This document shows, piece after piece, positions 25,969 to 34,601 of a DNA stretch of 64,000 nt (positions within the stretch are counted from its first letter, which is position 1; the number at the start of each line of letters is the position of its first letter). The notes beneath the pieces were generated by a model, which worked only from the letters and a program-made list of their open reading frames with translations, did no database searches and had not been told where the DNA came from. Source of the DNA: Paenibacillaceae bacterium (GTDB lineage Bacteria > Bacillota > Bacilli > Paenibacillales > Paenibacillaceae); the NCBI GenBank assembly GCA_004134985.1, contig REGQ01000060.1, forward strand, positions 1 to 64,000, in the 5' to 3' direction. The translations under genes and the position numbers were made by a program.

Positions 25969-27234
25969 TGTCCATTCCCCCTTGTTTTGACTGATCAACC
26001 AGCTTTTTATTGCCGCTGCCTGTATCCATGTCATTGCGCCTCCTGCCTGAATTCTTCGTAAAATTTTTGAAGCTATCCTCTCGGAAATCCTTCTACCGAA
26101 AAGCGCCCAGTTCATCCAATCTTCAATATCATGCTTTTGAATCTCCTTGTTCCCGTCACGGTACATACAAGCCGCTAATAAATAAATACTGGATGGACGC
26201 GCCCCTGTCACTTGCTGTGCCCTAAAAAAGCGGCCAATTTGATTCTTCACCTGCCAGACAGGGGGCTCCATATATTCACGGACGACAAGTCTGGCCTTAT
26301 TGGCAGACAACGACAAAATACTTACACGATGCAAGTTGGAATGATTCTCCGTCCCCCTGAAAGGGGATTCTACTATCCTGCGCACCGCCTCAGGATCAGG
26401 AGTCGCTAACAACGACAACGCACTTGCTAGCTCAGATTCATTTTGTCTGGCCCAGTACACATATGTCACATCGCCAACCTGGATCATATTCGGGCCGCCG
26501 CGTCGATCTTTGCTTGCATATTTCTGCAACAAAAATGAAAGAGCCTGTCCATATTTCTGTTCACATACAAAGCAAGTAGGGGAAATCTCCGAATTTTCCA
26601 ATCCATATGAAAAATAGGCGCTATCGTTGGCGGAGATGAGCTTCGCCCTATCCTTGCCCAATGCAAAAGTAATGGAATGGCGCTTCACGGCTGGAGCAGA
26701 GCGGCCGCAAATGAAACAAACTCTATCCACTCCCCCTTTTAAATTGGCATTTAATATAGCTGTTGCCCAAAACTCTTTAACTTCCTTCGCTTCGTGAGGG
26801 AAATAGTCCGTTTCCGCTCGAAACAAAATAATGTCTTCAGGCTTCATGCCCTCTTGCATCCGCCAATTCTTACACTCTAGTATGTGCACAATCTTTTTAA
26901 TAACATCATTTTGTGTGGCCTCGCTGCATTCGTTCAGCAATTTCAAGTACGCACGGTGACACTCTGCTGCTCTGGCCTCCGCTTTGGCATCACTCGGATT
27001 TTTAGACAATTGAAGCACATATTCCGCTTTGTCAGTCAGCAAAATGGGGGATACGCCCGAAGAACGACTGCGATCGGGAATAATTCGCTGATCGTCTCGT
27101 CCGGCCGGAAAAAACTCAAACTGGTCATCATTCGTAATAACAGCTGTCCATTGATAGCTTTTACGAGCGTAACCGATCGGCGGCAGATCATTGTCATGCT
27201 GTTCGGCAAACTCAACCAATCTGCGCATATACAT
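25528..27234 (-). CDS. cas8c: Cas8c (Csd1), type I-C large subunit
   Basis: A 568-residue protein, normal length for Csd1. The N-terminus (MRRLVEFAEQ, LPPIGYARK) and two Cys pairs (CFICG and CFVC, about 170-225, a zinc-finger-like pair) are typical. It recognises the PAM and opens target DNA. It begins directly after cas5 (27235) and overlaps cas7. The C-terminal part is predicted to be produced separately as Cas11c from an internal start at 25968. The acidic, Lys-rich tail after residue 540 is low complexity. Confidence 0.93.
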   Translation of the reverse strand: MYMRRLVEFAEQHDNDLPPIGYARKSYQWTAVITNDDQFEFFPAGRDDQRIIPDRSRSSGVSPILLTDKAEYVLQLSKNPSDAKAEARAAECHRAYLKLLNECSEATQNDVIKKIVHILECKNWRMQEGMKPEDIILFRAETDYFPHEAKEVKEFWATAILNANLKGGVDRVCFICGRSAPAVKRHSITFALGKDRAKLISANDSAYFSYGLENSEISPTCFVCEQKYGQALSFLLQKYASKDRRGGPNMIQVGDVTYVYWARQNESELASALSLLATPDPEAVRRIVESPFRGTENHSNLHRVSILSLSANKARLVVREYMEPPVWQVKNQIGRFFRAQQVTGARPSSIYLLAACMYRDGNKEIQKHDIEDWMNWALFGRRISERIASKILRRIQAGGAMTWIQAAAIKSWLISQNKGEWTMDLDNARITPPYLCGRLFAVLEAVQYEAVRGNETIASRYYSAASTTPRSIFGLLIRNSKWHLSKIGKVEKGYEIRYQQRIQLISEQLYEFPTVLGLHEQAEFALGYYHERQEIYKKKTDASVVDDLKNTNKDAIKEEKDNESESNY

Positions 27235-27882
27235 CTAGCCATGCACCTCCTTATATAGATGTCCTGGCACATGCAGCACGCCTTTTTCCAGTTTGGCATC
27301 AAAAAAATAAGGGATGGCATATGCGGCTTTTTGGTCCGAATCTGTAGGAAACTTTATATCGAATAGCATCGGGCCAATGTCCATCGTATCAGAAATCGCC
27401 TTTTCATCATCATTGGGCAGAGAAAAATGAAGCGAGCATTCCCTTGTCCCAAGATAAGGCCGATGAAAGCACTGTCCTTTTGAGGCTCTTCGTAAAAACA
27501 TGGAAGAGTATTTCATTTGATTTTCCATCGTTGGCTCCTTCAAAATAATCTCCGCTGTAATAACATAAGCTACATCACGCAACATAATAGAGTGACGCAA
27601 CTGCCGATCATCATTCACTACATAGTCCCGCCTGCTAGTAACAATGTTGCCAGGCACAATCGAAGCTACTTCATTTCTCAAAATGGAATAATACTGAATT
27701 GGCTTCAACACATGGATGCTGATTACCCGCCACTTGAACTCAGGCTTCCAGAAAACCGCTTCCAAAATTCCCCTCGCGGCGGAGGGAGTTAGTACCGGGT
27801 AAGACACGCGTTCCGCCTTCGCTTCAACTCTGGTAAAAAGTGCATACTCCCCCCAAACCTTCAACTGCAATAATTGTCCCAT
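27235..27882 (-). CDS. cas5: Cas5 (Cas5d), type I-C crRNA endonuclease
   Basis: A 215-residue RAMP protein. The N-terminal strand and the LTPSAARGILEAVFWKPEF segment are diagnostic of Cas5d. In type I-C this protein replaces Cas6: it cuts the repeat RNA and caps the crRNA 5' handle. It ends directly against cas8c and starts 3 bases from the end of cas3, so all four genes share one message. Confidence 0.92.
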   Translation of the reverse strand: MGQLLQLKVWGEYALFTRVEAKAERVSYPVLTPSAARGILEAVFWKPEFKWRVISIHVLKPIQYYSILRNEVASIVPGNIVTSRRDYVVNDDRQLRHSIMLRDVAYVITAEIILKEPTMENQMKYSSMFLRRASKGQCFHRPYLGTRECSLHFSLPNDDEKAISDTMDIGPMLFDIKFPTDSDQKAAYAIPYFFDAKLEKGVLHVPGHLYKEVHG

Positions 27883-27885
27883 TGA

Positions 27886-30105
27886 TCAATCCCCTCCTTC
27901 TCCGCTCTGATCCATAATCCCGGTCTTTGTATCATAATCTCCGTTCCAGATGTACCACCCTTCAGATATTATATCTAATCGTTCTTGATTCTCTTTGAAA
28001 AAGCGGCTGTCCTGGTATACACTGACAGCATACATTTGCGCTTTACGATACCATTCCTTGGTTAAGTACGGCTTTTCTTTGCACGACTGAATTAATTTCT
28101 CAAGCTGATCTCCCTCGGCTTGATAATGGCGACAAACAACAGACACCGTATCCTGATCAATCATTCGAAACAGCCCATTGACTTCCTCGAATTCAAATGG
28201 TTCAAGCTTCCTTAGTCTGTATTTGTCCAGCAAATCATCTCCTCCAAGCGTGTACAAGCTGCGAAAATACTCTTCGAAAATCCACGGCTCATGCAATGCC
28301 TCCACGCCGTATTGATTCAGCAGAAGCTTCGTTTGCTTCGTCCCTTGGTCAAACATTCCGTGCGGCATCTCCCCTCCGATCAATTCAAAAATAAAAACCT
28401 TCCCCGTCTCTGGCCCGCCTTCTCTATTAGCCCTTCCTGCCGCCTGAACAATGGAGTCAAGTGGGGACATAGCCCGAAACACTGCTGAAAAATCCAAGTC
28501 CACTCCTGCTTCCACTAACGAAGTTGCAATTACGAGAATAGATTTTTTATTCCGTAAATCCTTCTTAATTTGTTCTACAACCTTTTTCCGGTGGTGGGGA
28601 CACATCCGATTCGATAGATGATACACTTTCTGACTGTTCTCTCCTTGATGGGTTGCTTTGCGGTATACCTTATAGGCATCCTTTCTCGTATTCACAATAC
28701 ATAATGCTTGATGTTGCTCCCGCATCTTGATAACAAGCTCTGAAATAGTAAGCGGCTCTGCTATTCGCACATACTCGACTCGCTTCATTTCCGCGAACAA
28801 TTTATCGCGGTTCTCATAAATTTCAATCGGCTTGCCCATATTGCCGACTACTTGGGAATTATGAAATGACAGCGGCGTAGCGCTGCACAAAACTACAGTG
28901 ACATTGAAATACTCTATTAATATGTGCAACGACTTAAAAATTGGAGAAAGTACATGAATAGGCAATTTTTGAAACTCATCCAAAATAATTACACTATCAG
29001 ACAAGCGGTGAAGCTTCCTCGTCTTGCTTGTACGATTCGAAAACATACTTTCGAAAAGTTCCACTGTTGTCGTTACGATAATCGGATATGAATCCCAGTT
29101 CTCCGCTGCCAGCTTAGCGCGCTCCATTGTCTCATTCTTATCATCCTCGTAACTCATCTGGGAATGGTGCTCTAATACGGAATGCTCTCCGAACACCTTT
29201 TCATACTGTTTTGCAGTCTGATCAATGATGTTCACAAGCGGCAATGCCACAATGACTCGTTTTTTGTTGAATCGCTTAGCATGCTCAAGCGCAAAAGCAA
29301 TCGAAGCCAAAGTTTTCGCCAAACCAGTCGGTACAATCAATGAGCGAAAAAATAAAGGCTGCTTCGCCGCTTCCCTGCAAGCTGTGTAAACCTCGTTCCG
29401 ACGAATATTCACCTTTGTATCTGAAGCATTTTTCCGCAGGTCAGTCATGTAGATCTGTAATTTATTATCTAGTTGCTGTATAGAGAGTCGTTGTCCTTTT
29501 CGCTTTGCGCTCTTCTCAGAATTGAAGTACCATTCTGTATCCAGAAAATCAGCATCTACTAACGCGGAAAAGCACATTCTGGTCAGCATTTCCTTATATG
29601 CCAATAAACCTTTACTGTCCACCTTCCCTGCTGGCGTCTTCACCTCGGGCTGCTGCAATATTGGAAAGCGCTTTAAAAGTGATTTTATTAGACTCATTTC
29701 TTGCTGTGATAACGCCGGAATTGCTTTTAAGTATTCTTCGGCGTTAGGTATCTTCTCATCGAACACCCTTCTCAAATTCGGCAGCCCTGCATGATGCCCA
29801 GCCACAAGTACAGCCGACATTAACACACGTTCATCTTGTGTATCACCAAGTATGGCACTAAGTACAATTGAACCTCCGAGCGCATGTTTGACCGACCCGC
29901 GAACTTTTCTAGGTGAGTTTATGTATTGCATGTATGGGGGCGATTTCTTGCCTAAATCATGTGCGATCACAGCAATAACAGTAATCCCGTACGGATCAAA
30001 CGAGCGGCTAAAACGCCTGGCTCGAAAATAGGTCCCTCTTACATGCATATTTAAATCATGCGGTTCTTGGTCTTTAGTGACAGGAGCATGAGCAATATAT
30101 CTAAT
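27886..30105 (-). CDS. cas3: Cas3 helicase-nuclease, type I-C, unusual start
   Basis: The HD nuclease part (AHDLGK), a helicase with DEFQ box and CSATP, and a C-terminal helicase half (VEAGVDLDFSAVFR, QAAGRANR) are present. The first ATG (30048) would drop the usual opening KIRYIAH...EPHDLNMH. That opening is coded in frame from 30105, where the codon is ATT, 5 bases after AAGGTG, so either ATT initiates or the start codon is mutated. A stop lies just upstream. The Walker A region reads PTGLAKT, with Ala where the family normally has Gly. Both changes could weaken the protein. It is the first gene of the operon. Confidence 0.85.
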   Translation of the reverse strand: MRYIAHAPVTKDQEPHDLNMHVRGTYFRARRFSRSFDPYGITVIAVIAHDLGKKSPPYMQYINSPRKVRGSVKHALGGSIVLSAILGDTQDERVLMSAVLVAGHHAGLPNLRRVFDEKIPNAEEYLKAIPALSQQEMSLIKSLLKRFPILQQPEVKTPAGKVDSKGLLAYKEMLTRMCFSALVDADFLDTEWYFNSEKSAKRKGQRLSIQQLDNKLQIYMTDLRKNASDTKVNIRRNEVYTACREAAKQPLFFRSLIVPTGLAKTLASIAFALEHAKRFNKKRVIVALPLVNIIDQTAKQYEKVFGEHSVLEHHSQMSYEDDKNETMERAKLAAENWDSYPIIVTTTVELFESMFSNRTSKTRKLHRLSDSVIILDEFQKLPIHVLSPIFKSLHILIEYFNVTVVLCSATPLSFHNSQVVGNMGKPIEIYENRDKLFAEMKRVEYVRIAEPLTISELVIKMREQHQALCIVNTRKDAYKVYRKATHQGENSQKVYHLSNRMCPHHRKKVVEQIKKDLRNKKSILVIATSLVEAGVDLDFSAVFRAMSPLDSIVQAAGRANREGGPETGKVFIFELIGGEMPHGMFDQGTKQTKLLLNQYGVEALHEPWIFEEYFRSLYTLGGDDLLDKYRLRKLEPFEFEEVNGLFRMIDQDTVSVVCRHYQAEGDQLEKLIQSCKEKPYLTKEWYRKAQMYAVSVYQDSRFFKENQERLDIISEGWYIWNGDYDTKTGIMDQSGEGGD

Positions 30106-30240
30106 TTTATCACCTTCTATGATTTATAAATTTATATATTGTGAAATTGTTATTTATTTTATAATCTCAATATAATGGAAACGTTTTCTATTTGCAATAG
30201 TTTTTTTAATTTTCTGAAAAATAATCAAGCCCCTACTAAA

Positions 30241-30278
30241 AAAACAAACTGCCGAGAAGTTGCTCGGCAGTTTGTTTT
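30241..30278. terminator. Strong bidirectional terminator upstream of cas3
   Basis: A perfect 16-bp stem, AAAACAAACTGCCGAG against CTCGGCAGTTTGTTTT, with a 6-base loop; it is A-rich on one side and T-rich on the other. It isolates the cas operon from leftward transcription passing through scar R3 and the CRISPR repeat. Confidence 0.9.
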
Positions 30279-30320
30279 AATACTAACAAGTTCACATATA
30301 TCGAAAATCTCTAACTCATA

Positions 30321-30352
30321 ATTTCAATCCACGCACCCGCATGGGGTGCGAA
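30321..30352 (-). CRISPR. Single degenerate type I-C CRISPR repeat
   Basis: The minus strand reads TTCGCACCCCATGCGGGTGC, then GTGGATTGAAAT. This is the type I-C repeat form (GTCGCACYC...GTGCGTGGATTGAAAT) with changes in the first bases and loop. No second copy exists at repeat-spacer distance on either side, so there is no array here. It lies 216 bases upstream of cas3, between the terminator and scar R3. Confidence 0.8.
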
Positions 30353-30404
30353 TCCGCTACTCCAGCATAGCACATAAGAAAAAATATTCAAAGCGTCTGT
30401 ATTC

Positions 30405-30475
30405 TGTGGCTTTCATCATTCCCTCACCAGCAAGACTAAGCACTCCACATGTGCCGAGGTGACAGGAAGTACAGA
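30405..30475 (-). repeat. rlmD-tail scar R3
   Basis: The minus strand encodes SVLPVTSAHVECLVLLVRE-stop, the best-preserved tail in the window, then GAAAGCCACAG. The bases CTGTACTTCCTGTCA ahead of it are shared with scar R8. It bounds the CRISPR-Cas module on its upstream side. Confidence 0.8.
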
Positions 30476-30479
30476 CTCA

Positions 30480-30754
30480 ACTAGAAAGACATTTTCTCAA
30501 TATTCAATAATCAGAGTAGGTTTAAATTCTGATAGATTCTCCGCTATAATATATTGGAAGACTTGACCTATAAAATATACTTCAGTTTGGTGATTGTAAG
30601 TCCCCTGGTAACTGCTCTCCCACTTTGTAGTTGCCCAACTGTGATTCGAGCGTTGGTGCAAGCAAGGCGATCAGATCGACCACGCCACCGTAAGAAAACG
30701 ATCCGAAATTGGAAAACTTAAACGACCGGGTAATTGCCTTACAAGTCAAAATCG
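30480..30754. other. Intergenic sequence between R3 and the NAD-binding remnant
   Basis: I see no open frame, repeat or convincing hairpin here. Confidence 0.4.
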
Positions 30755-31183
30755 TCATCGTCCAACATTAACGATCTTCCTGACCCATGCTGGCTCACTC
30801 GTCGCCGCCCGTACGAGGCAGTCAGTACAGTCTGAGAAGGGAAGTGGCAGGAATGGAGCGATACGGGCTGAGGGGCCAGCCGTATATTTCAAAGTGCCAG
30901 CCACGTCACGAAGTCCGGCCGGTCGTACAATAACCCAATCTAGGTTGCTCCGTTGCACCGCACGCTCGGCAATGGCCTTGTCCTTGATCGCTTTCGAGAA
31001 GAAACGCCGATTAATGCGTATTACCCACCGATTGACTGCGGAAAGTTCTTTCCCGTCGCTCAGACCAATGCCGCTCTGCATGACTAGGCGCTTAACCCCA
31101 GCACGCTGATAGGCCTCAAGGATATTCGGGATTCCCTCGGACATGACGGTACCCGGCGAAAAGTTTGCCGCAAGTGTATTCAT
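30755..31183 (-). pseudogene. N-terminally truncated NAD(P)-binding oxidoreductase
   Basis: 142 residues matching the C-terminal two-thirds of an SDR/NmrA-like NAD(P)H-binding protein: GIPNILEAYQRAGVKRLVMQ, then an LDWVIVRPAGL motif. The Rossmann nucleotide-binding segment (GxxGxxG) that should precede is absent. Upstream, the same frame reads SFKIPFKQCPQSRGI and meets a stop. The protein could not bind its cofactor normally, so this is a decayed cargo gene. Confidence 0.7.
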
Positions 31184-31409
31184 GATTCCCCTCGATTGGG
31201 GGCATTGCTTGAACGGAATCTTGAAACTGATTTACCATTTGCATGAAGGAAACTTAGCAGCATCTCAGTCGCGTCGCCTTCCATCGGAGCAAGCCATTGT
31301 CTGTAGCTATTGTCCTCGAGTTCATCGGCACTTGAAATGAATAATTACCGGATGTTACATTTAGATAGTTGGATATAGTCACTACTAGAAAAGAAAAGAG
31401 GGATGACAC

Positions 31410-31898
31410 ATGGGAATGCGCGGATACTACTTTGCTATTGATGAACAACTGGTGCAGCAAATCGCTGCAGGTGACATTGCATTGAAGAGTTTGAAAATAG
31501 ACGATTATCCCGGACTGGACATTGATAGATCCTGGGAGGCGATTCACTACTTGCTTTGTGGAGATATTGCCGATGGTGAGCCCCCTTTTGGCTATGTTGT
31601 TCCGCTGACGTCAGACAAAGGCATCGATTTTGGCTCATTCGGGGCGTTTTCCTTGCGCGCCAAGCAAGTTGCAGAAGCACTTCAGGCTATGTCTGAGCTG
31701 GATGAAGCGCAGCTCCGCTTGCGATATGATTTCCCCACCATGCTCAAGGAAGAAGTATATCCTCTCGAGCCTGGCATTGTTTCAGACGAGGATGATGACG
31801 CGTTTTTTGCTTACATACTGCAGTATTTTAACGAAATCCGGCGTTTCTTTAGCCAAGCTGCAGCCGAGGGCAAAGGTATCATCTTCTATATTTTCTGA
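31410..31898 (+). CDS. DUF1877 family protein (YfbM-like)
   Basis: A 162-residue soluble acidic protein. The N-terminus MGMRGYYFAID, the SWEAIHYLLCGD segment and the LRYDFPTML/EEVYP region match DUF1877. The biochemical role is not established for the family; many relatives sit in toxin-immunity or mobile contexts. GAGGGATGACAC precedes the ATG. It is one of few rightward genes in the window and lies just before scar R4. Confidence 0.8.
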   Translation: MGMRGYYFAIDEQLVQQIAAGDIALKSLKIDDYPGLDIDRSWEAIHYLLCGDIADGEPPFGYVVPLTSDKGIDFGSFGAFSLRAKQVAEALQAMSELDEAQLRLRYDFPTMLKEEVYPLEPGIVSDEDDDAFFAYILQYFNEIRRFFSQAAAEGKGIIFYIF

Positions 31899-31928
31899 TT
31901 CCAATCCTATCGCAAGCGGGTCTAACAA

Positions 31929-31976
31929 AACTCTTTCCTCACCAACACCACACAACATTCCACATGTGTGGTGTCT
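31929..31976 (-). repeat. rlmD-tail scar R4
   Basis: The minus strand encodes HVECCVVLVRKEFC-stop, from CACATGTGGAATGTTGTGTG onward. The tail is open and in frame, with a slightly extended C-terminus. Confidence 0.75.
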
Positions 31977-32057
31977 TAATATATCGACAAATAATTGCGG
32001 GCTTTGAAAGCTGTTTCAATCATCAAAAGATGTCCGGGTGAGTTTCACTTTTTACCA

Positions 32058-33059
32058 TTAGAATAACGATCTTAACTTCTCTTTAATACTATTTATAATC
32101 ATTTGTCCCGTGTTTACTTCTGTAAGTGTAATGTCCCACATCACGGAATTAGTAATCGGATTTGGGTCATCATTAATTAATTTAATGGTAAGTTCATTGG
32201 CTCCGTTTAGAGGGATTTGAAAAGTATCCTGATTCAATCCACTTTCAGCTGATAAACCCAATGAATAAATTTCTGTGCCATCTGCAATAAAAATGATGTC
32301 ACTTCTCCCATTGCTTGCAGTGTCGATTACATCATCTGGTATAGCGGCATTGCCTGCTATTCTTGTATATTTGCCATTTAAAAGATACGTAAACTCGTTC
32401 GTTCTTGTATTTTTTCTACTGTATACATTGATTTGAGGCTCAACCTTTTTTCCGACTGAAGTAAAACTTAAGAGGGTTTCATCCCACAGTACAGACCCAT
32501 CTTTTAATGTAAGTTCATTCAGGGCTACGACTTCGCCGCCTCCCTTTTCTAAATAATTATTGATGCCACCAACAATAGCAATGACTCCAATTGAAAGTAC
32601 AATGGCTGTTAAGATGATTCGACAGATCCCTTTAAATTTATCTCGATCACGGCGCACTAACCGCTGTGCCAAAAATCCTACCGCCGCCCCTAATGTATTA
32701 ATTATGATATCGTCAATATCAAAGGATCCTAAACGAGTAAGCATTTGTAAGATTTCAACAATCGTAATAGACAGAATAAATAAGGATATAAATCGAATGA
32801 AATTACAACGAAACAGAAGTGGGATGACAATTCCAAAAGGTATAAATGCTACAAAGTTGCCCAACTCAAAAAACCAAATTTGAAAGTTCCTTCCCATTGG
32901 AAAGTGTAAAGGAATCCCTTCAGGTATTAAACTATAACGCATGCTAGAATCTTGAAGAAAAGAAGCTCTGTTGAAACCTAAATACAAAAAATAGAAGGTC
33001 AAAACGGTATATAATGCTAACGCTATTATAGTGATTTTTCGTAACTTTCCTTGATACAT
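32058..33059 (-). CDS. VanZ-family membrane protein
   Basis: 333 residues from the ATG at 33059, preceded by AAAGGGATG; the frame upstream of that is not supported. The first 160 residues form a VanZ domain with five membrane spans and the conserved FVAFIPFGI and GSFDIDDIIINTLGA segments. The remaining 170 residues, after one further span, are an extracellular beta-rich domain without recognised family. VanZ domains are linked to low-level glycopeptide resistance, but most members are uncharacterised. No van genes lie nearby. Confidence 0.8.
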   Translation of the reverse strand: MYQGKLRKITIIALALYTVLTFYFLYLGFNRASFLQDSSMRYSLIPEGIPLHFPMGRNFQIWFFELGNFVAFIPFGIVIPLLFRCNFIRFISLFILSITIVEILQMLTRLGSFDIDDIIINTLGAAVGFLAQRLVRRDRDKFKGICRIILTAIVLSIGVIAIVGGINNYLEKGGGEVVALNELTLKDGSVLWDETLLSFTSVGKKVEPQINVYSRKNTRTNEFTYLLNGKYTRIAGNAAIPDDVIDTASNGRSDIIFIADGTEIYSLGLSAESGLNQDTFQIPLNGANELTIKLINDDPNPITNSVMWDITLTEVNTGQMIINSIKEKLRSLF

Positions 33060-33801
33060 AATGACATCCCTTTCTTTTTTGCAAAACGACAAATGTACGT
33101 CCAATTAATATTGAAATTGTTGCTACTTTGAGGACAGTTTATATACATGTACAATACGTACGATATCATTTTAGAGAACAAAAATAAAATATATGTTAAT
33201 CTTCTCTTTATATTCCCTAATGATTGCTTTGATCTTAGACCTAATATGCCCCCTTTTATTCGTTGAATTCTGCCCTTAAATCAATCCGGACCTTTGAAGT
33301 AGCCGCTGAATATTTCATAATTATGGCTCAAAACCAAAATCAGATCTTGACGAGCCGCGGGTGTGTTGCTGCGGGCTTGCAGGGTGCTTCCCATCGCCAT
33401 TCAAAGCCAGATTTCTTATCTCACTTTTCATAAGGTTGAAATCCGGCTTTAAAAAGCGACCACTTCGTTTGTCCAGCATCCCTGCATCCCTCCGCGGCAC
33501 CTTTCGCAGGGGCAAGGAATGATTTTGAGATAGAGCCGTAATTATTTTTCAATATTGGTAAAATCATTCTCCTATGTTAGCACGATTAAATGAAGTAGCC
33601 TAGTTATTTTTCCCAACTAGACCTGTTACTACAACATTTCTCCCACAGACCAATGTTTGACTTAAATTCATCCCTTTTGGTCAGCAGAATTTACATGATA
33701 ATCTGTATCAAAACAACGGATAGATTTAATGCAACCAATTTCATTATTAATCGTTAATAAAAGATAATAAGCTCATTGAAATTGAGAGGAGAATTTAATT
33801 C
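33060..33801. other. Intergenic region between vanZ-like and signal peptidase genes
   Basis: About 740 bases. A TTG-started 64-codon minus-strand frame (33321-33515) lacks a ribosome site and known motif. The 33340-33520 stretch is GC-richer than its surroundings and may be an inserted fragment. The signal-peptidase promoter lies at the right end. Confidence 0.4.
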
Positions 33802-34317
33802 ATGAAAACAATAAAAGAATGGGGAATAATTTTTCTAATTGCAATCGTTGCGTCATTTACGATTAAAACATTTGTCGCAGAAGCTATGGTTGTTCCAACT
33901 GGCTCGATGCTTCCAACCATTCAAATTAATGACCGATTAATTGTTGAGAAAATAATATGGATGGATGATTATCAGTTTGGTGATATTGTTGTATTTTATC
34001 CACCTATACCCGAGAAAGTTAACGAAAGGTATGTAAAAAGACTCATAGGAATTTCTGGTGATGTGATTGAAATTAAGAACGGGGCACTGATTCGTAACGG
34101 TGTAAAAGTATCGGAAACTTACTTAAATGAGCCAATTCGATATGAATTCGGTCCGATTACTGTCCCCGAAAACAAATACTTTTTTTTAGGTGACAACCGT
34201 AATGAAAGTTCGGACTCTCATTTGTGGGCTAACCCTTTCGTGGATAAAGAAAAGTTGATAGGGAAGGTAGTTTTAAAAATTTCAACGCATTTAATTGATA
34301 AGAGGGATTTAAGGTAA
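33802..34317 (+). CDS. lepB: Signal peptidase I (S26 family)
   Basis: A 171-residue type I signal peptidase of the small Gram-positive (SipS-like) kind. One N-terminal membrane anchor is followed by box B with the catalytic Ser35 (PTGSMLPTI), box D with the catalytic Lys79 (RYVKRLIG) and box E GDNRNESSDSH. It cleaves signal peptides on the outer membrane face, and could serve the large secreted proteins here, though the genome will have others. GAGAGGAG precedes the ATG. The gene is AT-richer than its neighbours. Confidence 0.9.
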   Translation: MKTIKEWGIIFLIAIVASFTIKTFVAEAMVVPTGSMLPTIQINDRLIVEKIIWMDDYQFGDIVVFYPPIPEKVNERYVKRLIGISGDVIEIKNGALIRNGVKVSETYLNEPIRYEFGPITVPENKYFFLGDNRNESSDSHLWANPFVDKEKLIGKVVLKISTHLIDKRDLR

Positions 34318-34428
34318 ACTTTTTGCTATCTCCGATCGAAGCCAATCCTAATGACAGAAGCAACGTCATAACTGTAGTATTAAAAAATCGTTCTTCATTA
34401 TATCAGCCTCGCAATAAAAGGATGTTCC

Positions 34429-34507
34429 AGGAGTCTGTCCGACGAAAACCGCAACTTGTATAGCTCACGCATTATTCCCAAGGAGTCCTTCGGACAGACT
34501 CCTTGGG
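34429..34507. repeat. Inverted-repeat element, copy A (left of PQQ gene)
   Basis: It begins AGGAGTCTGTCCGA and contains the reverse complement TCGGACAGACTCCT at 34490-34503, so it has 14-base terminal inverted repeats about 75 bases apart, like a small non-autonomous element. A hairpin, CCCAAGGAGTC / GACTCCTTGGG (34477-34507), is embedded at the right end. The first 44 bases recur at 37322. Confidence 0.6.
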
Positions 34508-34601
34508 TAGTCACTTATGTCGAATTCATATGCAAGGAAATCAATGGATGGGAGTCTGAAAGCGGCTGTGCGATATGATCCGTTTGATCTGAGCGACCCC
34601 A

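Noticed and set aside
30321-30352. A full CRISPR array beside cas3
   Set aside because: Only one repeat copy is present; nothing similar follows at 60-70-base spacing.
33321-33515. 64-codon frame with TTG start
   Set aside because: No ribosome site; the composition looks like a non-coding, GC-rich insert.
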